45,186 nucleotides of DNA from the NCBI GenBank assembly GCA_945928575.1, contig CAMENP010000019.1:1-45186 (forward strand). The letters run 5' to 3'. The translations under genes were made by a program, and so were the position numbers. The notes below the pieces were generated by a model. That model was not told the origin of the DNA. It did no database searches and saw only the letters and a program-made list of their open reading frames with translations. The DNA is from an uncultured Butyrivibrio sp. (GTDB lineage Bacteria; Bacillota; Clostridia; Lachnospirales; Lachnospiraceae). This document shows positions 35,755 through 44,319 of the stretch, piece after piece (position 1 is the stretch's first letter; every line of letters starts with the position of its first letter).

Positions 35755-35782
35755 ATTATACCAGTTTTATTAGTAAAAACAA
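35755..35782 (-). promoter_or_regulatory. Promoter of the M16C peptidase gene
   Basis: On the minus strand TTGTTT (35782-35777), 16 bases, TATAAT (35760-35755). The -10 box is perfect and the -35 box moderate. The gap to the start codon is 36 bp. Confidence 0.6.
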
Positions 35783-35840
35783 GAATCTTCGTAAAACTCA
35801 GAAATTAAGTTTTAAATGGCCAAAATCCTAATATATAAAA

Positions 35841-35868
35841 TTGACTTTTGTATCAATTTAGATATAAT
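35841..35868 (+). promoter_or_regulatory. Promoter of the DAP-decarboxylase-like gene
   Basis: TTGACT (35841-35846), 16 bases, TATAAT (35863-35868). The start point would be near 35875, about 80 bp before the start codon, just ahead of a terminator-like hairpin. Confidence 0.75.
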
Positions 35869-35885
35869 TAAATATAGTTATGAAG

Positions 35886-35924
35886 CAGCGACGCTATCTT
35901 TCAAAGATACGCCGCTGTCTTTTT
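35886..35924 (+). terminator. Leader hairpin with T run (possible attenuator)
   Basis: The arms run from CAGCG (35886-35890) to CGCTG (35913-35917), with a near-perfect 14-bp stem holding one bulge and one mismatch and a TCA-type loop, followed by TCTTTTT. It lies between promoter and gene and would end most transcripts about 45 nt long unless readthrough occurs. No known riboswitch, T-box or leader peptide was recognised in this short leader. Confidence 0.7.
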
Positions 35925-35953
35925 ATAATCAAACGTATAAGGAGGCATCAGTT

Positions 35954-37333
35954 ATGAATATAAGAGAAATTCCCAAAATGGATATTAATGATGGACATCT
36001 TACATTTGACGGCCATGACCTAACCGAAATAGCCGAAAAATACGGCAGTCCAATATACATCTGTTCAGAAAAACGAATAAGTGAAAATATCAACGAGGTT
36101 ACAGAAGCATTTCGTAAATATCATCCAAATACGTCAATTCACTATGCTTCAAAAGCCGAGACGACACTCGCTACACTTCAGGTCATACAAAAAGCGGGAT
36201 GCGACTTGGAAGTAAATTCCGGAGGTGAATTGTATATCGGATTAAAGGCAGGATTCAAAGGCAGCCAGATTGTGTTCAATGGTGTTGCCAAATCCGTTGC
36301 CGAAATTGAAATGGCTATAACCAACGATATTAAATCCATTAATGTCGATTCAGAATACGAATTAAACCGTATAATAGAAACCGCCAAAAGACTGGACAAG
36401 TGTGCATCCGTAATAATAAGGATCGTCCCGGACGTTGCCAGCGGTGTTGCCAGCGGAATACAGACCGGCACACATGAATGTAAGTTCGGAACAATGATGG
36501 ACGACGTTCAGGAGATGATTGAACTATGCTTACGCGAAAGCAGATATGTTCATCTCAAAGGATTTCATCTTCATGTCGGAACACAGACATACAATCTGCG
36601 TTCATTTGTCGATTCATTCAACATTATGCTCGATTTCTGCACAACAATGAAGGACAGAACCGGATACATGCCGGAAATTCTTGATATCGGAGGCGGACTT
36701 CCGATTCCGTATTTTATCGATGTATCGGCAAGCCAGTACATCCCACATAATCTTTATGAAATGCTGCGAGGTAATCTTTCAACTTCTGAAATAGCGGAAG
36801 CTGTAGCCGGTACACTGCATGATCACCGCGGCGGTTTCAGCCGTTGCGAACTTGTGATCGAACCGGGACGTAAGATTGTCGGAGATGCATTTGTAATGGT
36901 ATCAAGGGTTGAGAATTATAAGTACCGCAGGCTGACTGATGAGACATGGGCCATGCTTGATGCCGGTCTTAATGTTATGAGTGAGGTTAAGAATTATCAT
37001 TGGTATTTCCCTATGGTATGTGCCAATAAAATTACCGAACCCCATACCAAATCCGTTAAATTCGGCGGTCCTCTTTGTGAATCCGGTGATGTGTGGATGG
37101 ATTACGAAAACCATTCGGAATTGCCTGATTACAGGCTTATGCCGGAATCACTGGAACCGGGCGATTATATTGCAATGCTTGAAACAGGTGCATACGGAAC
37201 ATCAATGATGAACCGTTATAACGGACGTCCTATGACAGGAGTTGTTATGATTCGTGAAGACGGAAGCGAGCTTGTAACCAGACCGCCTGAGAATTATGAG
37301 AGCCTTATCAGAGATGAGATTTCATTGAACTAA
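35954..37333 (+). CDS. Diaminopimelate decarboxylase-type PLP enzyme (fold III)
   Basis: 459 residues from ATG 35954, eight bases after AAGGAGG; the longer upstream frame covers promoter and leader and is not translated. PLP lysine Lys67 in HYASKAET, HVGTQ, GGGLPIPY glycine loop, EPGR phosphate/substrate motif, CESGD and a GAYG block near the C-terminus. These are LysA hallmarks, but LysA is usually shorter (about 420), and CESGD with LETGAYG could also suit related decarboxylases of basic or carboxylated amines. The most likely product is L-lysine from meso-diaminopimelate. It converges with the carboxylase operon and shares a terminator. Confidence 0.82.
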   Translation: MNIREIPKMDINDGHLTFDGHDLTEIAEKYGSPIYICSEKRISENINEVTEAFRKYHPNTSIHYASKAETTLATLQVIQKAGCDLEVNSGGELYIGLKAGFKGSQIVFNGVAKSVAEIEMAITNDIKSINVDSEYELNRIIETAKRLDKCASVIIRIVPDVASGVASGIQTGTHECKFGTMMDDVQEMIELCLRESRYVHLKGFHLHVGTQTYNLRSFVDSFNIMLDFCTTMKDRTGYMPEILDIGGGLPIPYFIDVSASQYIPHNLYEMLRGNLSTSEIAEAVAGTLHDHRGGFSRCELVIEPGRKIVGDAFVMVSRVENYKYRRLTDETWAMLDAGLNVMSEVKNYHWYFPMVCANKITEPHTKSVKFGGPLCESGDVWMDYENHSELPDYRLMPESLEPGDYIAMLETGAYGTSMMNRYNGRPMTGVVMIREDGSELVTRPPENYESLIRDEISLN

Positions 37334-37338
37334 AAAAA

Positions 37339-37363
37339 GTGCCGGGCATCCGCTCCCGGCACT
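37339..37363. terminator. Bidirectional terminator
   Basis: Perfect 9-bp arms AGTGCCGGG (37339-37347) and CCCGGCACT (37355-37363). On the plus strand TATATTTTT follows, and on the minus strand seven T. It closes both the decarboxylase gene and the carboxylase operon. Confidence 0.92.
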
Positions 37364-37373
37364 TATATTTTTG

Positions 37374-38345
37374 CTATTCAAAAGACAACGGTGCATCTGT
37401 TTTTTTCAACTCGACCGCCTCTTTAACATCGCAATACTTAAACCTTATTTTATCACGGCCCGGGAAAATCTGTCCCATTTTCCACAAATCTTCTTCTATG
37501 ACCGAAAGTGCACAAATCAGGCCGCCCGATGTCGGACTTTCGCATGTAAACATAATAAGAGTATCTCCGCTTATATTTACTCCGCCGGGACATGGATACC
37601 CATGGTCCGTAATATTTGACGGATGCCCGCCTGCACTCATCCTGTCAGCATTCCACTTAGGTGCCGGTCCTTTAAGTCTTATTCCGGATCTGTCGCAATA
37701 CATCTGCGCCTTGTACTCCGTATTATAAATTTCTTCCATTCCCTCTTCTGTTATGAAATCCGGTGCCGCATCAGGTCCCGGAACGGCCCTGAACGTCCAG
37801 GTATCGGTTAATATAGGGATACATTTCCTGGACAATCTTCTTCCTGCAGATGCTTTATTATCCTCCGAGACGATTCCCGTTTCCAAAACATCGCCTGCCT
37901 TCAGGTTTCTTCCGTTAAACCCTCCGAAACCACCATACACGGCTGTTGAGTGACTGCCCAGATACTCATCAACCATCACGCCGCCGGCAACGGCAAGATA
38001 CTGCCTGAATCCTTTGGTTGCCGCAGAAATCCTGTCGGTTTTAATAATATCACCCGGATTAACTTCAACAGCTTTGTAATGTTCTATGTAATTTCCGTTT
38101 ATTGATGCTCTGATATCCGATCCTCCGATCGCTATTATGCTTTTTTCCTGAAATTCGATTTCAAAGCCGCCGCCGGTGATTTCTATCGCCGGTGCATTAA
38201 TATCATTACCGATTACCTGATTCACAAGGCGTCCGGCAAGATTATCCATAAATCCCGAATATGCAATTCCTATATCCATAAAACCACGTCTTCCATAATA
38301 ATCCTGAACCGTTGCCTGAATGGATGGTGATAAAATTTTGGCCAT
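37374..38345 (-). CDS. Biotin-dependent carboxyltransferase subunit, KipA/AHS2 type
   Basis: 323 residues from ATG 38345, six bases after AGGAGG. It opens with SPSIQATVQDYYGRRG and has PxSG-type AYSGFMDN and a YLAVAGG block, the usual KipA/PxpC/AHS2 layout. The C-terminal half carries DFITEEG, DRSGIRLKGP, HPSNITDH and GDTLIM, which resemble the AHS2 domain of urea carboxylase more than PxpC. It is one half of the carboxyltransferase that moves CO2 from carboxybiotin to a substrate; its partner is the gene immediately upstream. Last gene of the operon, directly before a terminator. Confidence 0.88.
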   Translation of the reverse strand: MAKILSPSIQATVQDYYGRRGFMDIGIAYSGFMDNLAGRLVNQVIGNDINAPAIEITGGGFEIEFQEKSIIAIGGSDIRASINGNYIEHYKAVEVNPGDIIKTDRISAATKGFRQYLAVAGGVMVDEYLGSHSTAVYGGFGGFNGRNLKAGDVLETGIVSEDNKASAGRRLSRKCIPILTDTWTFRAVPGPDAAPDFITEEGMEEIYNTEYKAQMYCDRSGIRLKGPAPKWNADRMSAGGHPSNITDHGYPCPGGVNISGDTLIMFTCESPTSGGLICALSVIEEDLWKMGQIFPGRDKIRFKYCDVKEAVELKKTDAPLSFE

Positions 38346-38355
38346 ACATAACCTC

Positions 38356-39351
38356 CTAAATTCTCTGCATATGTTGTCTTGCCAATGTCTGTTTTTCCCT
38401 GAGTTCTGCGGCTTCCCGCTCTTTTGAATCATATTGCTCCAGCCAGCTGCTTATGGACAATGTTCTTGGCGTGATCGTGTAATTCCAGTTTCCTTCCGCC
38501 ACAAGCCCATATATATTGTCGATATATTCCTCGCTTGTCTCGTAGAATCTGATTATATCGGTCGGCCTGAACAGCGCAGGGTTATCCTTGAACTGCTCAT
38601 GTGTCGAATATGCCTGAAAAATAGGAACCGTGCGTCCTATCAGCTGGCATCCGCCGCTTGATTCCACGCCAAAAATAGTTGAACAGTAATCCGCAAGATC
38701 GACAGCACCCTCCGGGGTCCATGTTCTGGCCGGATTGTATTTAGGACAGGTAATTGCGCTTGCCGGATTAAGAGGATAGAAATACGGAAGACCCGGGAAA
38801 AAACCTACCATCGATACAAACCACTCAGTATCTATGAATTTATGTTTTAATTCTTCTACACTGATTCCGTTATATTCGGCAATAAATTCCAGGTTGCTTC
38901 CGTTTCTGCAATAGAATGCGTCCGGATTTACCTCCTGCACATATTTGTCTATCGCTTTTTTTATAAGGCTGTGTTCAAATGCTATGGGTATTGTTATTTC
39001 CCTTGTCTGTATAATCTGACTGCCTACATCTTCTATCTGTCTTTCTATATGTTCTATTTTCTCCGCAAGGTCTTCCATTGTGACCACTAACGGATCATAT
39101 ACATACATAAGGCTTTCTCCGCCCGGAATGGTTTCAATAAGCCCGTCAATACCGGCTTTTTTCACAAGATTGTTAATCGTAACAACCCTTACCGAACGCA
39201 GGATAATATCCTTAATTGTCTTGGCTGATGACGGTTCGCTTCTTCCGTATACAACTTCCAGGAACCTGTCGCCGGCCTGTCTGAAAACGACTTCCGGACA
39301 TGTATCGCTTACTTTTATAACTTTTATCACAGGATCATATCTGCTGCTCAT
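38356..39351 (-). CDS. Biotin-dependent carboxyltransferase subunit, KipI/AHS1 type
   Basis: 331 residues, about 100 longer than PxpB/KipI, with an N-terminal extra part and a C-terminal tail. The centre has VGFFPGLPYFYPL, PKYNPARTWTPEG, and GGCQLIGRTVPIF, then FRPTDIIRFY and a tail with EGNWNYTITPRTLS. These features resemble the AHS1 region of urea carboxylase. ATG 39351 overlaps the biotin carboxylase stop (ATGA), and AGGAGG precedes it. The short Glu/Arg-rich C-terminal helix could bind a partner subunit. With the KipA-type neighbour it forms the carboxyltransferase. The acceptor substrate is unknown. Confidence 0.87.
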   Translation of the reverse strand: MSSRYDPVIKVIKVSDTCPEVVFRQAGDRFLEVVYGRSEPSSAKTIKDIILRSVRVVTINNLVKKAGIDGLIETIPGGESLMYVYDPLVVTMEDLAEKIEHIERQIEDVGSQIIQTREITIPIAFEHSLIKKAIDKYVQEVNPDAFYCRNGSNLEFIAEYNGISVEELKHKFIDTEWFVSMVGFFPGLPYFYPLNPASAITCPKYNPARTWTPEGAVDLADYCSTIFGVESSGGCQLIGRTVPIFQAYSTHEQFKDNPALFRPTDIIRFYETSEEYIDNIYGLVAEGNWNYTITPRTLSISSWLEQYDSKEREAAELREKQTLARQHMQRI

Positions 39352-40715
39352 ACATTGTCCTCCTGAAATGTTATTTTGTCGAGAAACGCTGTAGTAAATG
39401 TTCCGTCTTTAAATAATGGGTTATCAATTATTTTCAATTCAAACGGTATTGATGTCTTAATTCCCTCTATTACGAATCCTGACAAGGCTTCCTTCATGCG
39501 TTCAATACATTCTGCCCTGTCCCTGCCTTTGGTGATAACCTTTGCAATCATCGGATCATAGAATGGGGAGACTTTGTATCCGTCATAAACAGCATGTTCG
39601 ATTCTTACATTTCCATTATCACTGTCCGGAAATACAACATGTTCGATTTTACCCGGACACGGAACAAAAGTGTATGGATCCTCTGCATATATCCTGCACT
39701 CGATTGCATGTCCTTCTATCGTCACATCTTCCTGCTTCATTGAAAGTTTTTCTCCCGAAGCTGCCTTGATCTGTCCGGCAACTATATCTATTCCCGTTAC
39801 CATCTCAGATACCGGATGTTCTACCTGAAGCCGTGCATTTATTTCCATAAAATAGAAACTGCCCGTTTCATCCAGAAGGAACTCAACTGTCCCGGCATTG
39901 CTGTAACCCATTGCCCTTACAACCGCTGCGGTATATTGATATAATTTTTTTCTTTCATGCAGACTTACAGCAACCGACGGAGACTCTTCGATGATTTTCT
40001 GAAATCTTCTCTGTATTGAACATTCTCTTTCGCCAAGGCATATTACATTGCCGTACCGGTCCGCGATGAACTGGACTTCTATATGTCTCGGATTGGAAAC
40101 TGCTTTCTCCACATACACATCATCAGATGCAAAAGCCATACGTCCGATTGCTTTTACGCTTTCCAGATCTGCACTGAGTTTTTCGATACTGTCAACATCT
40201 TCGATTTTATGTATGCCTTTTCCGCCGCCGCCTTTGTCCAGCTTTAAAAGTAACGGCAGTCCGTTGCGATGTGCTTCATCTGCTATGTCATTTATATCCG
40301 TAACAGGTTTTATCGTGCCCGGTGTTATCGGAACGCAATTATCAGATGCTATTTTCCTGCAATGGCATTTGGATTCAATAGCTTCAAGCACCTCCGGGGC
40401 AGGTCCTATCCATACAGCACCTTCCGCTGCCACAGCTTTGGCAAAATCCGCTGATTCCGACAGGAAACCATACCCCGGATGAACTGCATCTGCTTTGCTC
40501 TCACGCAGGACATCTATAAGTACATCAATATTCAGATAGCTTTTTGACGGAGCTGATTTACCGATATTGTAACTGAAATCAGCCTCATCAATATAATGCT
40601 GTCCGGCATCCGCATCGGAATATACCACCACAGTCTCAATGCCCATTTTTCTGCATGTGCGTATTATGCGGTTTACTATTTCTCCCCTGTTAGCAATTAA
40701 TATACGTTTAATCAT
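39348..40715 (-). CDS. Biotin carboxylase subunit (AccC-like)
   Basis: 455 residues, the usual stand-alone AccC length. N-terminal RILIANRGEI, VHPGYGFLSE, the ATP-grasp glycine loop GGGGKG (162-167; GGGGRG in many homologues), GERECSIQRRFQK and NARLQVEHPVSE with catalytic residues. It uses ATP and bicarbonate to carboxylate biotin on the small carrier encoded in the same operon. ATG 40715 starts three bases after the stop of the lyase gene with only a weak ribosome site, suggesting coupling. Being next to KipI/KipA-type subunits rather than accA/accD argues against acetyl-CoA as substrate. Confidence 0.93.
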   Translation of the reverse strand: MIKRILIANRGEIVNRIIRTCRKMGIETVVVYSDADAGQHYIDEADFSYNIGKSAPSKSYLNIDVLIDVLRESKADAVHPGYGFLSESADFAKAVAAEGAVWIGPAPEVLEAIESKCHCRKIASDNCVPITPGTIKPVTDINDIADEAHRNGLPLLLKLDKGGGGKGIHKIEDVDSIEKLSADLESVKAIGRMAFASDDVYVEKAVSNPRHIEVQFIADRYGNVICLGERECSIQRRFQKIIEESPSVAVSLHERKKLYQYTAAVVRAMGYSNAGTVEFLLDETGSFYFMEINARLQVEHPVSEMVTGIDIVAGQIKAASGEKLSMKQEDVTIEGHAIECRIYAEDPYTFVPCPGKIEHVVFPDSDNGNVRIEHAVYDGYKVSPFYDPMIAKVITKGRDRAECIERMKEALSGFVIEGIKTSIPFELKIIDNPLFKDGTFTTAFLDKITFQEDNV

Positions 40716-40718
40716 AGG

Positions 40719-41897
40719 CTATCTCTTAATAAGGTTAAGTGCCTGATCAAGGTCATTGATAAGATCTTCCGAATCTTCTATTCCTACAGAAAGCCTTACC
40801 TGTCCGTCAAAAATACTTACCGCATGTCTCTGTTCCGGTGTCATGTCAAAATGGCTCATTGACGGTGAATGCTGTATAAGTGAATCGACATTGCCAAGAC
40901 TTGTCGCAAGACTGAATACCTTAACGTTATTCATAACGGTTCTTGCTGCATCTATACCGCCTTTAATGTCCACACTCATCATTCCGCCAAATCCACGCAT
41001 CTGCTTCTTAGCTGTTTCATATCCCGGATTATCTTTAAGGCCCGGATAATACACTTTGTCCACCATAGGATGGTTCTGAAGAAACGTTGCCACTTTCATT
41101 GCATTGTCGCAATGTTTTTCCATTCTGACCGCAAGCGTCTTAAGGCCATTGACCAGCTGCCAGGCTGCAAACGGATCAAGCACTGCACCGAAGCACTGTA
41201 AGAACGGCATTCTGCACTTGTCTATGTCTTTCTTGCTGCCGGCTATGACACCTGCCGTAACATTTCCGTGTCCGCTTATGTATTTGGTTGCACTGTGGAC
41301 TACAATGTCTGCTCCCAGATCAAGCGCGTTCTGAAGATAAGGCGAGGCAAATGTACTGTCAACAACCATCTTTATATTCTCGTACTTTCCAAGCATTTCC
41401 GATATTTGTGCTATATCAGATATCTTCAATGTAGGATTGGCCGGTGTTTCAACATATACAAGTCTTGTATTTGGTTTTATTGCCTTTTCTATTGCTTCAA
41501 CATCCGTTGTATCAACAATTGAATACTCTATTCCAAAAGAAGGAAGAATTTTCGTGAAAAGCGCAAATGTACATCCATAGATGACATCTCCAAAAATAAT
41601 ATGGTCTCCGGCCTTAATTAATGACATAACCGCTGTGGAAATAGCCCCGAGACCTGAAGCAACTCCCAGAGCTGCTTCAGCGTGTTCAAGATATGCTATT
41701 TTGTCTTCAAATTCTTTGACTGAAGGATTGCCGAACCTGCTGTATACGAATCCCTGGTCTATGTTCTGGTTTAATCTGACTGCCTCATCAAAATCATGAA
41801 GAATAAATGTTGATGTCTGATATATCGGGGTTACATGACTTCCTGTTGTCGGATCCACATACCTCTCTGCGTGTATTACATCTGTTGCTATGTTCAT
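40719..41897 (-). CDS. Cys/Met metabolism PLP enzyme, probably methionine gamma-lyase
   Basis: 392 residues. YSRFGNP (52-58), PLP lysine Lys205 in SATKYISGHGN, D in VVDSTFASP. Cys109 in YGCTFALF corresponds to the active-site cysteine that separates methionine gamma-lyase (Cys116 in Pseudomonas putida) from cystathionine gamma-synthase and cystathionine lyase. Methionine gamma-lyase gives methanethiol, ammonia and 2-oxobutyrate. It sits between the biotin carrier and biotin carboxylase genes, which is unusual and suggests a shared pathway. ATG 41897 follows AGAGG. Cystathionine or homocysteine lyase activity is possible too. Confidence 0.85.
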   Translation of the reverse strand: MNIATDVIHAERYVDPTTGSHVTPIYQTSTFILHDFDEAVRLNQNIDQGFVYSRFGNPSVKEFEDKIAYLEHAEAALGVASGLGAISTAVMSLIKAGDHIIFGDVIYGCTFALFTKILPSFGIEYSIVDTTDVEAIEKAIKPNTRLVYVETPANPTLKISDIAQISEMLGKYENIKMVVDSTFASPYLQNALDLGADIVVHSATKYISGHGNVTAGVIAGSKKDIDKCRMPFLQCFGAVLDPFAAWQLVNGLKTLAVRMEKHCDNAMKVATFLQNHPMVDKVYYPGLKDNPGYETAKKQMRGFGGMMSVDIKGGIDAARTVMNNVKVFSLATSLGNVDSLIQHSPSMSHFDMTPEQRHAVSIFDGQVRLSVGIEDSEDLINDLDQALNLIKR

Positions 41898-41922
41898 AAT
41901 ATGTACCTCTTTCTTTATATTG

Positions 41923-42144
41923 TTAATTGCTTTCTATGATAATCATCGGGGTATCCACTTCCAGTTCGTCCCATTCTTCAACCATTACTTCCCGTACCGT
42001 TCCGGATAGCGGTGCCGTACAGCTAAGTTCGGTTTTCATGCAGTTGATTACAAGTATCTCCTGCCCTTTTTCAACCTCATCTCCCGGTTTTACCGTAGTC
42101 CTCGCTACAAGTCCGGGCATTTCTGCTTTTACCGTATATTCCAT
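41923..42144 (-). CDS. Stand-alone biotinyl carrier domain (BCCP)
   Basis: 73 residues, ATG 42144 after GAGGAGG. The beta-barrel biotinyl domain has PGLVARTTVKPGDEVEKGQ, the biotin acceptor Lys37 in NCMKTEL, and APLSGTV. The usual tetrapeptide AMKM is CMKT here, with Thr replacing the second methionine. There is no N-terminal Ala/Pro-rich extension as in AccB. It should shuttle carboxybiotin from the biotin carboxylase to the KipI/KipA-type transferase encoded downstream. Confidence 0.9.
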   Translation of the reverse strand: MEYTVKAEMPGLVARTTVKPGDEVEKGQEILVINCMKTELSCTAPLSGTVREVMVEEWDELEVDTPMIIIESN

Positions 42145-42163
42145 AATTTCACCTCCTCGTCCG

Positions 42164-43096
42164 TTATATATATGGATATACCGCCATTAGTACAGGTATT
42201 GTTCCTATTGATAACAGTGTTGTAAGAATAATATTGTCTGAACACAATTTACCATCCTGTCCGCTTTCGGTTGCCAATAATAACGGCATTGTTCCTATCG
42301 GAAGCCCAAGCATTACCATGCAGCTCCTGCAGAATGTGTTATCATTAAATATTTTTTTTAAGATAAATGTCATGATTACCGGTACTGCCACAAGTTTGAC
42401 AAAAGCAAACAGATACTGCTTTGGCTTCGTAAAGACACGCGATATTTTCTCGCCGCTTCCCATAGTAAAACCTATCGCCATCACCGAAAGCGGTGTGGCC
42501 GCATTGCCAAGACATGATATCGTCTCCGACAAAACATACGGAAGCCTGATCCCTGAAACAAATATTGCTAACGCTGCTATACATGACACTGTTCCGATAT
42601 TGAAAACCGATTTAATTGTGTCGCGGAATCCGGTTTTCTTACCGGATTCAGGTTTGATGAGTGCATATCCATATGTGTATATCAGTATGTTATATTCAAA
42701 TATGAATATTGCTGCATACACAAGTGCGTCACTTCCAAACAATGCTTTTATTACCGGTATTCCTATGAAACCAATATTGGAAAACACCATCATCAGCTCA
42801 TACATATGCCTGGTGTCTTTGTTCCGTGACATAACGCAGCTAAACACTCTTCCTGCCAGGATTAGAACCATGAAACTCACACATCCGGTCAGGAACACCA
42901 CCCACAATCCATTTTTATCCATCCCGCTTCCCGTGAGGCTGGAAAGAATTATTGCCGGATTGAAGACATTAACTACAAGGCGCGATATACATCTGCTTCC
43001 GTCTTCAGTGACCAGTCCTGTTTTTCTGCAGGCAAAACCTGCTGACAGCAGGATAAAAATAATAATCATCTGCCATAGCGATGTTAAAGCTATCAT
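42164..43096 (-). CDS. AEC (auxin efflux carrier) family transporter
   Basis: 310 residues with about ten membrane segments in the two-repeat AEC layout. It shows the conserved NVFNPAIILSSL block in segment 2, SNIGFIGIPV in segment 4, and PLSVMAIGFTMG and LGLPIGTMPLLLATES later. Relatives move dicarboxylates (malate, malonate) or other organic acids. Here it may import or export the substrate or product of the carboxylase pathway. ATG 43096 has only a weak ribosome binding site, 11 bp after the aminotransferase stop. Confidence 0.87.
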   Translation of the reverse strand: MIALTSLWQMIIIFILLSAGFACRKTGLVTEDGSRCISRLVVNVFNPAIILSSLTGSGMDKNGLWVVFLTGCVSFMVLILAGRVFSCVMSRNKDTRHMYELMMVFSNIGFIGIPVIKALFGSDALVYAAIFIFEYNILIYTYGYALIKPESGKKTGFRDTIKSVFNIGTVSCIAALAIFVSGIRLPYVLSETISCLGNAATPLSVMAIGFTMGSGEKISRVFTKPKQYLFAFVKLVAVPVIMTFILKKIFNDNTFCRSCMVMLGLPIGTMPLLLATESGQDGKLCSDNIILTTLLSIGTIPVLMAVYPYI

Positions 43097-43107
43097 TTAT
43101 AACACCA

Positions 43108-44304
43108 TCACAGTTTGGATTTAATAAGTTCACCCAGACGTTTCATACCTATTTCGATATTTTCCGGTGTCACGCCGGTAAAACTCATTCTCATACAGTT
43201 ACTGCCCTTTCCACCGCCTTCAACATAAAAGCCTTCGCCGGCCACATAAGCCACTTTACGTGCATTTGCCTCAGCAAGCATTTCCGTTGTATTGATGCTT
43301 TCCGGACACGTTACCCAGATAAACATTCCGCCATCCGGAACCGTGTGCTTTACCGACTCCGGGAAATACTTATCAAAACACTCCAGCATTACATCCCTGC
43401 GTTCGCGGTACATGTCACATATCATTTTATGATGTTCCGGATAATATCCTCTTTTAAAGAACTCCGCGCACAGAACCTGGCTTAATGTACTTGTAACCGA
43501 TACCGTAGCTGTCTGGATCTGGTAAAATATATCTATAAGTTCTTTCGTTGCCACAATATATCCAAGCCTGCTCCCAGGTGAGAAAATCTTTGAAAAGCTG
43601 TTTGCCATGACAACGTTGCCTGTTTTATCAAATGTCTTTATTGCCGGTAAATCTGTTCCTGAGTATCTTATATCCCTGTAAGGATCATCCTCAAGGATTA
43701 TCACGTCATATTTGCTTCCAAGCCCGGCAAGAGCTTCTCTTCTGTCAACCGGAAGTGTCTTGCCTGTAGGATTCTGGAAAGTCGGTACAACATATACAAT
43801 CTTAGGATTGTATTCTTTGATTTTTTTCTCTACATCTTCTATTACCATTCCATGTTCGTCTGTCTCAACTGTGATACATTTAGCCTGAAACATTTCAAAA
43901 ATCTCAACGCAATGTACAAATGTCGGGCTTTCAACAAGTATTACATCACCTGGATTGATATAAATCTGACATATCAGATTCATGCATTCGATTCCTCCGG
44001 TGGTGATAAGTATGTTTTCCCTTTCTGCCTTGATTCCTTTTGGAGCAAGCAGGTAATCTTTTACGACATCCCTCAGCTCGCTGTAACCGTATGGGTCGCC
44101 ATACTGCAGTGCCGTGATTCCTTTGCCGTCTTTGGTCATGACTTCATCCGATATTTTCCTGACTATATCGACCGGAAGGGCCTCCTTTGCCGGAGAGCCG
44201 CCTCCGAATGAAATTGTGTCCGGATCCGTCATCGCGTTAAAAAGATTATGTATAATATTAGCTGAACCTTTCATGGTTTCAAGTCTGTCTGCGTATCCTG
44301 TCAT
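43108..44304 (-). CDS. PLP-dependent class I/II aminotransferase (2-aminoadipate/LysN-like)
   Basis: 398 residues, ATG 44304 seven bases after GGAGG. ISFGGGSPAKEALP (31-44), ALQYGDPYGYSELR, PTFQNPTGKTL, LEDDPYRDI, and PLP lysine Lys239 in NSFSKIFSPGSRLGY. This is the subgroup of LysN and the MocR-type aminotransferase domain without a DNA-binding part. It transaminates aminoadipate, aromatic or branched/sulfur amino acids with 2-oxoglutarate. In this operon it could link an amino acid to a 2-oxo acid that is then reduced or carboxylated. Confidence 0.88.
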   Translation of the reverse strand: MTGYADRLETMKGSANIIHNLFNAMTDPDTISFGGGSPAKEALPVDIVRKISDEVMTKDGKGITALQYGDPYGYSELRDVVKDYLLAPKGIKAERENILITTGGIECMNLICQIYINPGDVILVESPTFVHCVEIFEMFQAKCITVETDEHGMVIEDVEKKIKEYNPKIVYVVPTFQNPTGKTLPVDRREALAGLGSKYDVIILEDDPYRDIRYSGTDLPAIKTFDKTGNVVMANSFSKIFSPGSRLGYIVATKELIDIFYQIQTATVSVTSTLSQVLCAEFFKRGYYPEHHKMICDMYRERRDVMLECFDKYFPESVKHTVPDGGMFIWVTCPESINTTEMLAEANARKVAYVAGEGFYVEGGGKGSNCMRMSFTGVTPENIEIGMKRLGELIKSKL

Positions 44305-44319
44305 AATATTTCCTCCTGT

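Noticed and set aside
35816-35953. 46-residue N-terminal extension of the DAP-decarboxylase-like protein
   Set aside because: It covers the promoter and leader hairpin; ATG 35954 has a perfect ribosome binding site and matches the family start.
38346-38432. 29-residue N-terminal extension of the KipA-type subunit
   Set aside because: It overlaps the end of the KipI-type gene, and AGGAGG lies directly before ATG 38345.
37374-39351. 5-oxoprolinase (PxpBC) as the function of the KipI/KipA pair
   Set aside because: No pxpA nearby, the subunits are longer and carry urea-carboxylase-type motifs, and biotin carboxylase plus carrier genes are in the same operon; PxpABC needs no biotin.
39348-42144. 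Acetyl-CoA carboxylase (accB/accC)
   Set aside because: The carrier lacks the AccB extension and the transferase partners are KipI/KipA type, not AccA/AccD.
42234-43124. Long plus-strand open frame opposite the AEC transporter
   Set aside because: Mirror frame of a membrane protein gene; no ribosome binding site and no recognisable protein features.
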